Assembly: GCA_963674575.2 (NCBI GenBank)
Contig: CAXXQT010000009.1
Location: 1,426,001-1,490,000, forward strand
Direction: 5' to 3'
Source of the DNA: JAAYAY01 sp963674575
GTDB taxonomy: Bacteria > Planctomycetota > Planctomycetia > Pirellulales > Thermoguttaceae
DNA length: 64,000 nt
This document shows, piece after piece, positions 1 through 9,700 of this stretch. The stretch's first letter is position 1, and every line of letters begins with the position of its first letter. The notes beneath the pieces are model-generated. The model saw only the letters and a list, made by a program, of their open reading frames with translations. It had not been told where the DNA came from and ran no database searches. A program made the position numbers and the translations under genes.

Positions 1-59
1 ACCGTCGTTGCCCTGTAAGGACCAAACAACCTGGCCTGACCGTCTAAATATTCCGCCCT

Positions 60-137
60 TTCAGGGCTTGGGTTGCGTTCGGATTCCATTCCCGGGGCGA
101 TGCCCCGGGCTGATATGTTGCGGCCCCTTCGGGGCGA
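60..137. repeat. Dispersed repeat family D, copy 1
   Basis: The tract starts with CTTTCAGGGCTTGGG, contains GGGGCGATGCCCCGGGCT and ends with GCCCCTTCGGGGC, so it holds two small GC hairpins. A diverged copy lies at 4474-4558, and the two bracket the blaI, M56 and secretin-like block. No coding potential was seen in it. Confidence 0.75.
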
Positions 138-173
138 CAGGTCCATTGCGGCACGTATGGCGATTACACCAGG

Positions 174-198
174 CTCGACTCGGGAGAGTCAAGCTACG
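174..198. repeat. Family A repeat, single arm (copy A1)
   Basis: This arm has the core GGAGAGTCAAGCTACG, the reverse complement of the CGTAGCTTGACTCTCC end seen at 3242. It lies about 65 bp upstream of blaI. Other copies are at 3242, 28571, 36310, 53485 and 55485. Confidence 0.7.
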
Positions 199-262
199 GA
201 CTTCGCCTTCCTATCGAGACAACCGTCGGCAAACGTTATCCAGTTCCGGAGGACTCAGCCCC

Positions 263-646
263 ATGCCCCGTCCCGTTTCTTCGCAGCCGACCGAGGTGGA
301 AATGCAGATCCTGCGAATCTTGTGGGACCTCGGCCCGAGCCCCGTGCGGGAGGTTCACAAGCGGCTCGAAGCGGCCAAGGGCACCAACTACTCGACCACC
401 GTCAAGATGCTGGGGGTGATGCTGCAGAAGGGGCTGGTCAAGCGGGACGAGAAGGTTCAGCCCTACGTGTATCGGGCCGCTCTGACCCGGGCCAAGGCCG
501 GCAAACGGATGCTCGACGACCTGATCGAGAAGGTTTACGAGGGTTCCGCCATGAGCCTGGTGCTGCAAGCCTTGTCCTCAGGCAAGGCCTCGAAGGAGGA
601 GTTGGAGGAAGTCCGTCGAGTGCTCGACCAGATGGAGGGGAGGTAG
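263..646 (+). CDS. BlaI/MecI-family transcriptional repressor
   Basis: A 127-aa winged-helix DNA-binding protein of the BlaI/MecI family. The N-terminal two thirds carry the family pattern (EMQILRILWDLGPSPVREV, then NYSTTVKMLGVMLQKGLV), followed by a short C-terminal dimerisation helix. The ATG at 263 was chosen because GGAGGA lies nine bases upstream and homology begins there; the frame is open further upstream but reads through a repeat. The M56 peptidase gene starts 2 bp after its stop. In known systems the membrane peptidase senses a signal and leads to cleavage of the repressor. Here the signal and targets are unknown; the adjacent genes are the likeliest targets by analogy. Confidence 0.9.
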   Translation: MPRPVSSQPTEVEMQILRILWDLGPSPVREVHKRLEAAKGTNYSTTVKMLGVMLQKGLVKRDEKVQPYVYRAALTRAKAGKRMLDDLIEKVYEGSAMSLVLQALSSGKASKEELEEVRRVLDQMEGR

Positions 647-648
647 CC

Positions 649-3246
649 ATGTTGCGGATTCTGGCAGAATCGGCCTGGGTGGACCGATTCGGTTGGGTGC
701 TGGTTCACACACTTTGGCAATTCGCGCTCGTGGCGGTGTTTGCCGCTGCTCTGCAATGGGCGCTGCACCGTTTCTCGGCCGCGACGAGATATTGGGCCCT
801 GCTGGCGGCGATGGCCACTTTTGTTGCCTTGCCGGTGGCGAGCTGGTTCTGGCTGGCCCCTGCCGGGCAATCCCCGCGAACCGTCGCTCTGGCCAAGGAC
901 GAGATGTCGCAGGCGCGTCCGCAGCCGGCCCCAGGTCATCATTCTGCGCTGCCGTCGGCAGCCGAGACGATGACAAGCGTGGGCATTCCCACGCCAACAG
1001 CAGACGAGCTCGAAACGCCACAACCAGAACCTCGTCCTGGAGCCCTCACACCGGTCGATTCGGCTTCGCTGTTCTCGCGTCTGCAGGGGCATGTCCAGGC
1101 GTGGCTGCCTGCGGTTGTTCTCGTGTGGCTTGTCGGTGTTTTCGTGGCGGCGTTGCGGCCCTTGCTGAGTTGGCACACGGTGCGCCGGTTGCGAACCGAC
1201 GGCGTGGAGCCGGTTGGAGAGACGATCGAGGCGGCCCTCAGGCGTGCGGCGGATCGGCTGGGAATCACCCGATCGGTTGCCTTGCTGCAATCGGCGCTGG
1301 TCAAGGCGCCGGTGGTCGTGGACTGCTTTCGCCCGGCGATCCTGTTGCCGCTGAGCGTGTTAACCGAGTTGCCCCAGTCGCAATTGGAACTGATCCTGGC
1401 CCATGAGTTGGCCCATATCCGCCGCCACGACTACCTGGTCAACCTGATCCAGGCGTTCGTCGAAACGCTCTTCTTCTATCATCCCGGCGTGTGGTGGCTT
1501 TCGCGAACCATTCGCAACGAGCGGGAGAACTGCTGCGACGACGTGGCCATGTCGACCGTTGACTGCCGGGCCGAGTATGGCGAAGCCCTGCTGGCGGTGG
1601 CGCGACTGCGTGCAGTGGAAACGCCGCTCTCGTTGGCCGCACGGGGCGGATCGCTCCTGAGCCGAATTCGGCGGATTGCCGGATGTGAGCCGGTCCCGAA
1701 GTTGGCCGGCGGCGCCAGCATCCTGTGCGGTCTGCTGCTTGCATTGGTGCTTCTCGCAAGTGCAACCTGGGGGAGAACGCCGGCGACTGCGGACCCCGAG
1801 CCGCCCACCGCGGACGCGGCTCCAGCGCCCCCTCCAACTCCGGCATCAACCGCATCCGACCAATCACCGCGGCACACCCTTCGGTTCCATTTCCGCTTCC
1901 GACCTTGGACAGAAGTGCTCCAGTGGTATGCGAAAGAAGCGGGCCTCGCTTTGGTGATGGACTCTCCACCGCCGGGCACGCTCAACTACAGCGACGACAG
2001 ACTATGCACGCCCAAAGAGGCTATGAACATTCTGAACGGCGTGTTGCTGAAGCGCGACTTCAACTTGATCAAGCGCGACAAGCTACTGATCGTGGCAAAC
2101 ATCTCCAAGGGGATTCCCGACGGGCTGGCTCCGGTGATTGAGCTGAAGGATCTCGCAAACCACGGCCAACTCGAGTTCGTCACCGTGCGTATCCCGCTCG
2201 ACAAGCGGGATGCGACATTGCTCCTGCCCAAACTCCGGACAATCAAGAGCGCTTATGGCAAGATCGTTCCCCTGCCGGATGCGGGCCAATGGGAGATCAC
2301 CGACTGGGCCCCGAGGGTCCGCAGAATGGTGGCCTTGATCGAAGGATACGCGCAGGCGCCCGTCACAGAAAAGGGAATCTACGAATCGTGCAGGAACGCG
2401 ACAAACATCTTGTTTGAGCTCCAGCAGACCGATCTGAACGCGTATCTCAAGGCCGGAGACCTTCGGATGCTCCTGGTGGAGCTTCTCGATCCGGCCGCTT
2501 TGGCGGAAGTGCGTGGAGAAGGTGATGCGAATCGAGTGACGGAGTTGGTCAATTGGCCCAAAGGGCCGGTCCAGGTCATCTCGACCGGGAAGCTGGGCGA
2601 TCTCCGTATTCGATCGGAGGAAATTCGTATCGTGATCTATTGCCGGCGGAAGACGCCCCTGGCCATGGACGCCGCGCCCCGCGATGTGATCCGCCAGGCC
2701 ACCAGGCCCATTCTGGCCAGTCGCTACCGCCTGGGGCCGGACGGGACTATCACCAGTCGCCGCGGCTCCACGACCGACAAGACCTGCAAGATACTTTCGG
2801 AAAACACCCTCTCCCTTGACGGCAGGAAGGCGGTTGCCTGCCACTACCGCGGCGTCAATGGCTGGGGCGGTGATTCGTTGCCGCTTTTCTCATCCGTTCG
2901 TGTTCTGGCTGTGGGCAAGGATGTGGTTATCGTTGCTGAGAAGTTGCGGGCAAGGACTCTCCCTCTACCGTCGACACCTGAATACTTCGCCGGCCTGATT
3001 GCATCGAAGATGCGGCTGAAGGATGTCGAGGCCAAAGAATATTCGGATCAGCCGATCCTTGCCCAGGAGGTTGTCTTCGGCGGGAAGGCAGACCTCTCCG
3101 AGCTTCCGCGGGAACTGGTCAATGGCTGCATGTGGCCCATCGGCGACAAGGCTGCCGTGGGCCTCAAGGACCTGTGTTCGACGGCCGTCCTGTATCCGTA
3201 CGAGAAGGTCGTCTCCACGCCGGATGTTCCTTCACGGTCGCCGTAG
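649..3246 (+). CDS. M56 (BlaR1-like) metallopeptidase fused to secretin N-domain-like modules
   Basis: An 865-aa membrane protein. The N-terminal half is an M56 peptidase with hydrophobic segments near residues 9-30, 45-65, 155-175 and 354-375, the zinc motif HELAH at 252-256 and a downstream NERENCCDD segment likely to supply the third ligand. After a Pro/Ala/Thr-rich linker, residues about 408-482 resemble the N0 (STN-like) domain of secretins and about 509-565 an N1 domain; the last 300 residues are unrecognised. BlaR1 proteins usually carry a penicillin-binding sensor at this end, so this is a different sensor architecture. The start at 649 follows the blaI stop by 2 bp, which indicates translational coupling. 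The TAG stop lies inside a family A repeat. Confidence 0.85.
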   Translation: MLRILAESAWVDRFGWVLVHTLWQFALVAVFAAALQWALHRFSAATRYWALLAAMATFVALPVASWFWLAPAGQSPRTVALAKDEMSQARPQPAPGHHSALPSAAETMTSVGIPTPTADELETPQPEPRPGALTPVDSASLFSRLQGHVQAWLPAVVLVWLVGVFVAALRPLLSWHTVRRLRTDGVEPVGETIEAALRRAADRLGITRSVALLQSALVKAPVVVDCFRPAILLPLSVLTELPQSQLELILAHELAHIRRHDYLVNLIQAFVETLFFYHPGVWWLSRTIRNERENCCDDVAMSTVDCRAEYGEALLAVARLRAVETPLSLAARGGSLLSRIRRIAGCEPVPKLAGGASILCGLLLALVLLASATWGRTPATADPEPPTADAAPAPPPTPASTASDQSPRHTLRFHFRFRPWTEVLQWYAKEAGLALVMDSPPPGTLNYSDDRLCTPKEAMNILNGVLLKRDFNLIKRDKLLIVANISKGIPDGLAPVIELKDLANHGQLEFVTVRIPLDKRDATLLLPKLRTIKSAYGKIVPLPDAGQWEITDWAPRVRRMVALIEGYAQAPVTEKGIYESCRNATNILFELQQTDLNAYLKAGDLRMLLVELLDPAALAEVRGEGDANRVTELVNWPKGPVQVISTGKLGDLRIRSEEIRIVIYCRRKTPLAMDAAPRDVIRQATRPILASRYRLGPDGTITSRRGSTTDKTCKILSENTLSLDGRKAVACHYRGVNGWGGDSLPLFSSVRVLAVGKDVVIVAEKLRARTLPLPSTPEYFAGLIASKMRLKDVEAKEYSDQPILAQEVVFGGKADLSELPRELVNGCMWPIGDKAAVGLKDLCSTAVLYPYEKVVSTPDVPSRSP

Positions 3247-3268
3247 CTTGACTCTCCAGAGTCGAGTA
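3242..3268. repeat. Family A repeat, single arm (copy A2)
   Basis: CCGTAGCTTGACTCTCCAGA begins here. The GTAG supplies the TAG stop codon of the M56 gene. GACTCT and AGAGTC form a small hairpin that may act in 3'-end formation. Confidence 0.7.
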
Positions 3269-3530
3269 TTGGAGCAATAAGGGGGATGACACAGGGATCA
3301 ATATGCTCGGTCAGCCGCAGCGAGTTGCCCCCGCCGGTCCGCCAGCGCCCGTTGGCCATCGAAACAACCACGTCCACTTCTACGATCACCTTGGCATCAC
3401 GCTCAGCGAGCACCACTACACCTACCAGATTCAAATGATGTCAAGACCCCGTGCCACCCGCCGGCTGGCAATTATGCCCCCGGGGCCGCTCGCTGCGAAT
3501 GCCCCCCAGCGCCCCCGTCTCGCCAAGACC

Positions 3531-3560
3531 TGTACACGCGGAATTCCGGTCCGCTACAAT
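3531..3560 (+). promoter_or_regulatory. Candidate promoter of the secretin-like gene
   Basis: A TACAAT -10-like hexamer at 3555-3560 follows a weak TGTACA at 3531-3536 after 18 bases. It lies 54 bp before the chosen start codon. The -35 match is poor, so this rests mainly on the -10. Confidence 0.35.
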
Positions 3561-3614
3561 AGAGGCGCGGTGTCTATGGCCAACCAGAAACGTTCTTTTT
3601 GGGGAGGGGTTGCT

Positions 3615-4451
3615 ATGCGTCGAGTTCTTGTCAACACGGTGGTAATCTTGGGTCTTCTTGCCAGCACGGCTCTCGCCCAACATGCCCAGCAGCGTTCGGG
3701 TCAACGCCCCGTCCAGCAAGAGGCGTCCCAGACACACGCGCATTCGCTCGCGGAAACGGAGCCGCGTGTTTCGGCAACTCCCGTGAGGCAGTTCGACCGG
3801 CAGCCCGAGATAGTGACGGTTCAAGCCCTTATCGTTACGATCTCCTTTGAAGGAGGCAAAGACGCCGAATCAACGGCCCCTTCCGAGGCGGGATCGGTGG
3901 CCGAAGCGCTAACCAAGAAGATCAATGCCGAGATGGGCGATCAGAAAACCCCCATGTCGGCTCTGACGAAAGCGTTGGATGACGTACTCAAGGAGAAATC
4001 CAAGACGGCCGCGATCCAAGACCTCACCGGATTGGAACTTACAACGGCCGCCGGGCAGACAGCATTTGTGCAAATCGGCCACCGAAAGCCGAGGATCGTT
4101 GGCGCCACATTCAGTTCGCGGGGACGCGCGAACAACGTCAGCATGGAGAACGTGGGCACGATCGTGCAGGTCACCCCGCAAATCGCGGGCGATGGATCGC
4201 TTGTCATGGAGGTGAACATCGAGAGATCCGACCTCGGCCCGGAAGCGGAGGGGATGGTGATCGCCACCACGGAAGAAGGCCGCGAAATCCGCTCTCCGCA
4301 AATCGACACCATGACAGCCAAGACCACGGTTACCGCCGCCAACGGTCAGGCGGTCGTTGTCAGCGATCTGATCTGCAACCAAGAGCCGTCCTCGAAGGAA
4401 ACGTTTGTTCTGCTCAGGCCGGTGGTGATCCGTGGCAAGGAGAGTCGTTAG
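3615..4451 (+). CDS. Exported secretin-core-like protein
   Basis: A 278-aa protein with a signal peptide (cleavage expected after about residue 21, ASTALA). Residues about 150-275 resemble the conserved core of GspD/PilQ secretins: a stretch running from FVQIGHRKPRIVG, through VGTIVQVTPQIAGDGSLVMEV, to AVVVSDLICNQ and a final FVLLRPVVI strand. It lacks N0-N3 domains and is far shorter than true secretins (about 600 aa), so a complete outer-membrane pore is doubtful. The start was set at 3615 by the purine-rich GGGGAGGGG just upstream and the signal peptide; an in-frame ATG at 3576 is less likely. It lies 370 bp after an M56 protein that carries secretin N-domain-like modules, which suggests a functional link. 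Confidence 0.7.
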   Translation: MRRVLVNTVVILGLLASTALAQHAQQRSGQRPVQQEASQTHAHSLAETEPRVSATPVRQFDRQPEIVTVQALIVTISFEGGKDAESTAPSEAGSVAEALTKKINAEMGDQKTPMSALTKALDDVLKEKSKTAAIQDLTGLELTTAAGQTAFVQIGHRKPRIVGATFSSRGRANNVSMENVGTIVQVTPQIAGDGSLVMEVNIERSDLGPEAEGMVIATTEEGREIRSPQIDTMTAKTTVTAANGQAVVVSDLICNQEPSSKETFVLLRPVVIRGKESR

Positions 4452-4473
4452 GCGCCCCGAATGGCAGAAGTTC

Positions 4474-4558
4474 CTCCCTTTCAGTGCTCATGTCGCGATT
4501 GGATTCCCTTTCCGGGGCGATGCCCCTGGCTGACATGTTGCTGCCCCTTCGGGGCGGG
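4474..4558. repeat. Dispersed repeat family D, copy 2
   Basis: A diverged copy of the repeat at 60-137, with CCTTTCAGTGCT at the start, GGGGCGATGCCCCTGGCTGA in the middle and CCCCTTCGGGGC at the end. It fills the gap between two convergent genes, where its hairpins could terminate transcription. Confidence 0.7.
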
Positions 4559-4560
4559 AC

Positions 4561-6714
4561 CTAACGGGGCTTCGGATAGGCGCGGCTTCCTTCCGTGTCA
4601 GTCGATCCGGTGAAGCCCGGACCGCCTGCGGCGACGTAGCCGTGACTGGCGCCTGAACGGTCGGCACTTACCCAAAAGGCGAACAGCTTGCCGCCTGTCA
4701 GGTGGAAGCGGAGCCGGACAGGTCTGCCGGACAGGGACGACAGGTCGTCGCCGTCCTTCCAGGCGATTTGACGCAGCGTCGCGTCGCAAGACAGGGAGCG
4801 GCAGTTCGCCAGCGTGAACGGCTCGACGGGGTTCCCATCCCGATCGAGCACCTCGGCTCGCAGGTGGCCGTTCGGAGCGTCGACGTTCACGAACAGGTGT
4901 CTGCCTTGAAACGTGATCGGCCGCGTCGTGAGCGTGCCGCCGTCGGGACCGGCGTCCATGGAAGCGAATCCATCACGCCGCAATACGGCCAACCCGGTAG
5001 AGGCGTTGGCGTACATGCCGTTGAAATGCTGCACCGGATTGCGATTCGATTCATCGCCCTGGAACGCGCCGTAGTAGAAGTACAGCTTGTCGCCCACGAT
5101 CAGGCACACGCCCCCGCACGAGTGAACATAGGCGCGCTCCCAGGAGTCTTTCTCAAGCGTGGCGCCGATGAAAGTCTCTCGCGCCGAGCGGTCCCAATGG
5201 AACCCGTCGCGGCTGAAAGCCACTTTGAGCTCGGCGAGCTTGGGAAAGCCCCCGCGAGCACAAACGCCGTTCGGCGGACCGTAGTGGATCTGCAGCAATC
5301 CCAGCATGAGGCTTTCGTAGCCGACCGCATCGACCTTGTAGAGCTGCGTCTCGTAGCCGAACTCCGGGTGCGGTGGATCAAGCCGGTCGGCGCCGCACCA
5401 GTAGACCGGATCGTAGCTGACCCAACCCTCCAATGCGGCCAGAAATCGCTCATGCTCCCAGTAGCTGCGAGTCCGGCCCCGCAGGTAGCTGCGATGACTG
5501 AAGACCCAGGTTCTGCGGAACGGATTGTAGAAGAAGGTCGTGTTGTCGCCGGTCGGTCCCGTCTGGCCTTTCCAGGTCCAATGCACACCGTCCGGCGAAG
5601 TGAGAAGGTAGCCGGCGCCGTCCTTCAGCGTTTGACCGATCTGTCCGGTCCGTGCGTAGTAAAACATCTTGAACCGCTCTTCCGGCCGATCCGTGTCGTG
5701 GTCGAGCCAGACGGAAACGCCGTCGCGTCGGAAGTCGTCGCGTTGGGCCACCACGCGGTTCGTGCCGCGGACCACGTCCACTTCGGGGCGTCGCCAGTGA
5801 AGGCCGTCGTCGCTCACGGCGAGGGCCACGCCGTCCATCATGCCGGCGTGATACCAGAGTTTGAAGAGCTTGTCCTTGGGGTCGTAGAAACAACCGTCCG
5901 AAAATGGGCTGGCAGAAGGACAGAAGCCCTGGTTCAGCTCCAGTTCGGTTTCAGGCTTGAGCACCGGGTTGCCCGCGTACTTGACCGGCTGGTGGAACTG
6001 TCGCCGCAGCGTGGTCTTCTCGATCAGGAAATCATCGACGAACAGTTGGCGGCCCACGTCGATCGGGATCACTTCCGGCGGATACTCCAAATACGGAACG
6101 GGGAGAACGTCACGACTCGCGGAGTCCACATGCCGCGGCGGCCAGACCTTGGGAAGCTGGATGCCGTTATAGAGCAATTCGCCGTCGTTCTCTTGCCAGA
6201 GAGTCGGTTGAGGGCATGAAACCTCCATACCTCGCGGCCCTGCAACAACCACCCACTTGCCCAGCGACAGCGTTTCGCCTCCCTCCAGACGCTTCTGATA
6301 GACCGTGACGATATCGACCGGCTCCTTGCCGTAAAGCTGGAATTCAGGCAAGTCCACCTTCTCGAACCCGAGCCGACCAAGCTCATCTTCCTGGCTCGCG
6401 GCGCGGCGGCGATGCTTCGACGGCGTCAGCGCATAGACGATTCCGCTCCGGAGGCAGCGGATTTCCACGCGGTCGATGCTGGCATGCACGAAGGGCAGGC
6501 CCGCGATCGCTTCCGGCAGCGAGGCCGCGGCATAGTTGCGATTGTTGAACAGGCAGACGCCCTCGCGAAGCGTATCCGGCTTCCCGCCATACACCTCGAT
6601 GGCCGCCGCTGGCCCACGATCCAACGGGGCGCCCCAAGCAGCGCCGGCGCCGCCTGCCAGGCATAGGAAGATGAACATTGCGAGGAGTGATTTATGTTCA
6701 TTCATGAGCATCAT
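4561..6714 (-). CDS. Exported glycosidase-like (five-bladed propeller) protein
   Basis: About 717 aa with an N-terminal signal peptide (FIFLCLAGGAGAAWGA). Residues about 240-620 contain repeated motifs of the GH32/43-like five-bladed beta-propeller type, such as LFKLWYHAGMMDGVALAVSDDGLHWRRPEV, paraphrased here as repeated DG-x-HW blades. The C-terminal 100 residues look like a small beta-sandwich. The start is one of several clustered ATG codons (6714, 6711, 6705), preceded by AAAGG; the frame is open to 6831 but would overlap the upstream gene. It begins about 50 bp after the HzsA-like gene and is probably cotranscribed with it. Catalytic residues were not assigned, and the substrate is unknown. 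Confidence 0.7.
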   Translation of the reverse strand: MMLMNEHKSLLAMFIFLCLAGGAGAAWGAPLDRGPAAAIEVYGGKPDTLREGVCLFNNRNYAAASLPEAIAGLPFVHASIDRVEIRCLRSGIVYALTPSKHRRRAASQEDELGRLGFEKVDLPEFQLYGKEPVDIVTVYQKRLEGGETLSLGKWVVVAGPRGMEVSCPQPTLWQENDGELLYNGIQLPKVWPPRHVDSASRDVLPVPYLEYPPEVIPIDVGRQLFVDDFLIEKTTLRRQFHQPVKYAGNPVLKPETELELNQGFCPSASPFSDGCFYDPKDKLFKLWYHAGMMDGVALAVSDDGLHWRRPEVDVVRGTNRVVAQRDDFRRDGVSVWLDHDTDRPEERFKMFYYARTGQIGQTLKDGAGYLLTSPDGVHWTWKGQTGPTGDNTTFFYNPFRRTWVFSHRSYLRGRTRSYWEHERFLAALEGWVSYDPVYWCGADRLDPPHPEFGYETQLYKVDAVGYESLMLGLLQIHYGPPNGVCARGGFPKLAELKVAFSRDGFHWDRSARETFIGATLEKDSWERAYVHSCGGVCLIVGDKLYFYYGAFQGDESNRNPVQHFNGMYANASTGLAVLRRDGFASMDAGPDGGTLTTRPITFQGRHLFVNVDAPNGHLRAEVLDRDGNPVEPFTLANCRSLSCDATLRQIAWKDGDDLSSLSGRPVRLRFHLTGGKLFAFWVSADRSGASHGYVAAGGPGFTGSTDTEGSRAYPKPR

Positions 6715-6764
6715 TCGCCTTTGCGAGGCAATTCCGCGGTGCAGCTCTGAATCTCGACCGGGCA

Positions 6765-9700
6765 TCAAGGTGCAGGTCGGTTGATTCCGCTCGTCCCAAC
6801 CGTCGCCGGCCTCAACTGAAACGTCCGCCAATAGGCCTGATCGGTCGCATAAGGATCAATCGCGGCGGCGGGGGCCAGGTCCTTCGGCAGGATGCCGTAG
6901 AGTTGCATCTCGCGGACGTAATACGGGTTCGGGCGGAAGCCGGGCATGTCGAATCGCTTCTCCTGGTGCATGCGATGGGAGGCGTCTTCCACCCGGGCGA
7001 GGATCGTGCGGTAGTCCGGGTCCTCCTTGTTCTCAAACACGGCTCGGCCGCAAAGCCCCAGGCCACCGGCCGACTTGGCCAGCGGGGCACGCAGGTAAAG
7101 CGACTTCTCCGGATCGTCCAGGTTGAACATGGACTGATAAAGGGCCGATTCGCCAAGCTGGAAATAGGCCAGGTGGCGGATCAGGATGATGTCGTCGATC
7201 TTCTCCAGCAGCGGCTGCGGCGGTTGTTGGTCGCCGAACTGGAAATAGAGGGCGCCCTTCTTCACGTTGCGATACGACGCCTTCGTGGCCTTGTGACACT
7301 CGGCGCAGCGATTGGCAAAGACCTCCTCCGGATAGTCGACCGGGAACATGCCCGTTCCCAGGCAGGCGTAGGTGCCGCTGAAGGCCGCCCCCGAGTCGAT
7401 CCACGTGCGGATCGTGTATCGCTCCTGGCCGGAGAGGGCGACGTCGTAGTGGGACGCGTCCAGGTAACTCATCAGCCGGCTGGCAGACGTGCCGATCGCT
7501 CGGGGCGGCTTGTTGCCGTACTTGTTCCGCCCGTCGACGACGAGCGACTTGCTGAACATGGTCCAGTACGACGTCGTGTAGAAAGGCGTGCGATCGCCCG
7601 AGAGGTTGATTCCGCCTTCTCGCTTATCGTGGTTGTGGCAGGTTACGCAATGGCGATCGAAGATCGGCTGCACATCGCGGCAGAAATCGAGCACGTCGGG
7701 AAGGTTCTCGTAGGGCTCGATCCGGCTCGCCGGACGGTTCATGGCCGCAAGCACGTTGAGCCCGCGCATGTGGGGCGCCCGGGTTCGCGGTTCGTGGCAG
7801 CCCACGCAGGAGGTGGTTTCGCCGGGCTGGACGGTAACAAAGCTCTGCATCCGCTTGACAGACATTTCGTTTTCATCCAGAGCGACGAAGAAGAGCGACC
7901 GCAGGGCCGGCACTTCGAAATGAGCCGAGCCATCGGGTTCGACGGGCACGGTTCCCAGAACCCGCTGCAAAGTGAACGTGCCGCCCATCGAAAGCGGCTC
8001 CGATCCGCCTGAGAAGTTGACCGGCTTGGGAAGCTGTTCCAGCACGAGCAGCTTTTTGATTTCGCCCGGCTTCACGCCCTCCATATTCCGGCCTTCGTAG
8101 ATGTCGGAAAGGACCAGCCGGCCCGTCGGCTCTTCGCCAGAGTAGCGGCTGGGCATGGTCGGCTCGCGCCGTCGGGGACGCAGAGGCCGCGGTTCGTGGC
8201 ACTGCCAACGGGCGCCGGCCTGCTCGGGACGATAGATCAGTTCGGTGCGACCGTCGCCGGTGAGGAAATGAATGCCCTTGGGGTCGGCAACCAGGAACAG
8301 GTCTTCGGCGAGCGGGTAGGGATCGCGGAAGCTGGCGTCGCTGATCCGCCGGGTCATGTCCATATCGTCGGGGCCGCGATCGGGATCGACGATCGTCACG
8401 TAGCCCATGTGTTCCCCACGACCATGCCCGGGCGAGAAGGAGGCCACGATCCTGTCTGTATCGGGAATCGGCTTGGCGTCGAGCATCGCGTAACCGGGAT
8501 ACTGATTGCCAAAATAGACCATCACGCCCGTACCGTCCGGATTGATCGACCAGAGATGGTGGTAGAGGAGTTGGTTGCGATCGACGTATTCCCATCGCAT
8601 GTAGAGGATCCGTCCGTCGGGCAGCATCCAGGGCGTGTTCTCCTGCTCCGCGTTGTTCGAAAGCATGCGAACATCGCTGCCGTCTGCATTGCAGCGGTAG
8701 AGGGTGGCCACCTGGGTCTTCCAGCAGGGCACGAAACGGTGGCACCGGCTGGAACAGAAGACGATTGAGCCGTCAGGCGTGTAGATCGGTTCGATGTCGT
8801 TGTCCGGTCCGTCGGTCAATTGCCGCAGGTTGGTACCATCAATGTTGATTTCGTAGAGATGATAGGTTTTGGTGCCGCCCTTGCGATAAGAGAAGAGGAT
8901 CTTCTGGCCGTCGTAGTGGACGTGGGGATCGCGAACGCCGCCCTCCGGGTCGTCCAACAGTACGGTTAGCTCACGGCTGCGCAGATTGAAGCGGCAGAGC
9001 CGGCCGCCATCGCCGAAGGCGTACTTGAAGTAGTCAAGCGACTTGGGAACCGAAGCCGGCGCGTAGTGGCCCTGGTGCCCGTCGGAGTAGTGGCCGAAGT
9101 TGCCGTACCAATGGTCGTTTCTCGACTCCCGCTGGGCGAAAACGATCTCCTCGCAATCGGCCAGCGGCCCGGCAAGAGCCCGATCGCGAATCTCGAAGGG
9201 TTTGGGACGGGGCGGCCCCGGCGCTTTGGCCAGCGTGTTCTCTTTCAGCGGTTCCGGCAGTCCAAGGACGGCCAGCGGGTCAAAGGCCGATCGCCCGGCC
9301 ACGGAGCGGAGGGTTACGCCACTGGCGCAGTCTCCCTCCTTGATCCCCATGTCGGACAAATCCACGCCGGTGGCGAGAACCGTGAATCCCCCTTCCGATC
9401 GCGTGAAATTTCGGAGCGGGCCTTCGAAGAAGGCCTGGGCAGTGCGAGAGGGCGCCGTGTGTGCGTAGAGGTCGAGCCCGGGAAGTTCAAAGCTGGCCAC
9501 GTGGGAACTGCCGATGTCGTAGTCACTAACTGTAATTCCGTGCCACCCGGGCTTCGTTTCCATCGGGGCGATGTGGAAACTGTCTCCAAAGCCTCCGCCT
9601 TTGTGGGCTTCGAAAAGAACGAGGTCGGGTCCCTTTCGATTCACCACAGGCCGATCGAAGCGTACGGAAAGGCCGGGTCCTGACGGTCCGCATTCCGGCT

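Noticed and set aside
8..262. Longer start for the first BlaI
   Set aside because: The upstream frame passes through two repeats, and GGAGGA sits at the right distance from the ATG at 263.
4702..6219. A 505-codon open frame on the plus strand
   Set aside because: It is antisense to the propeller gene at 4561-6714 and reads as a Val/Arg/Ala-rich shadow without motifs.
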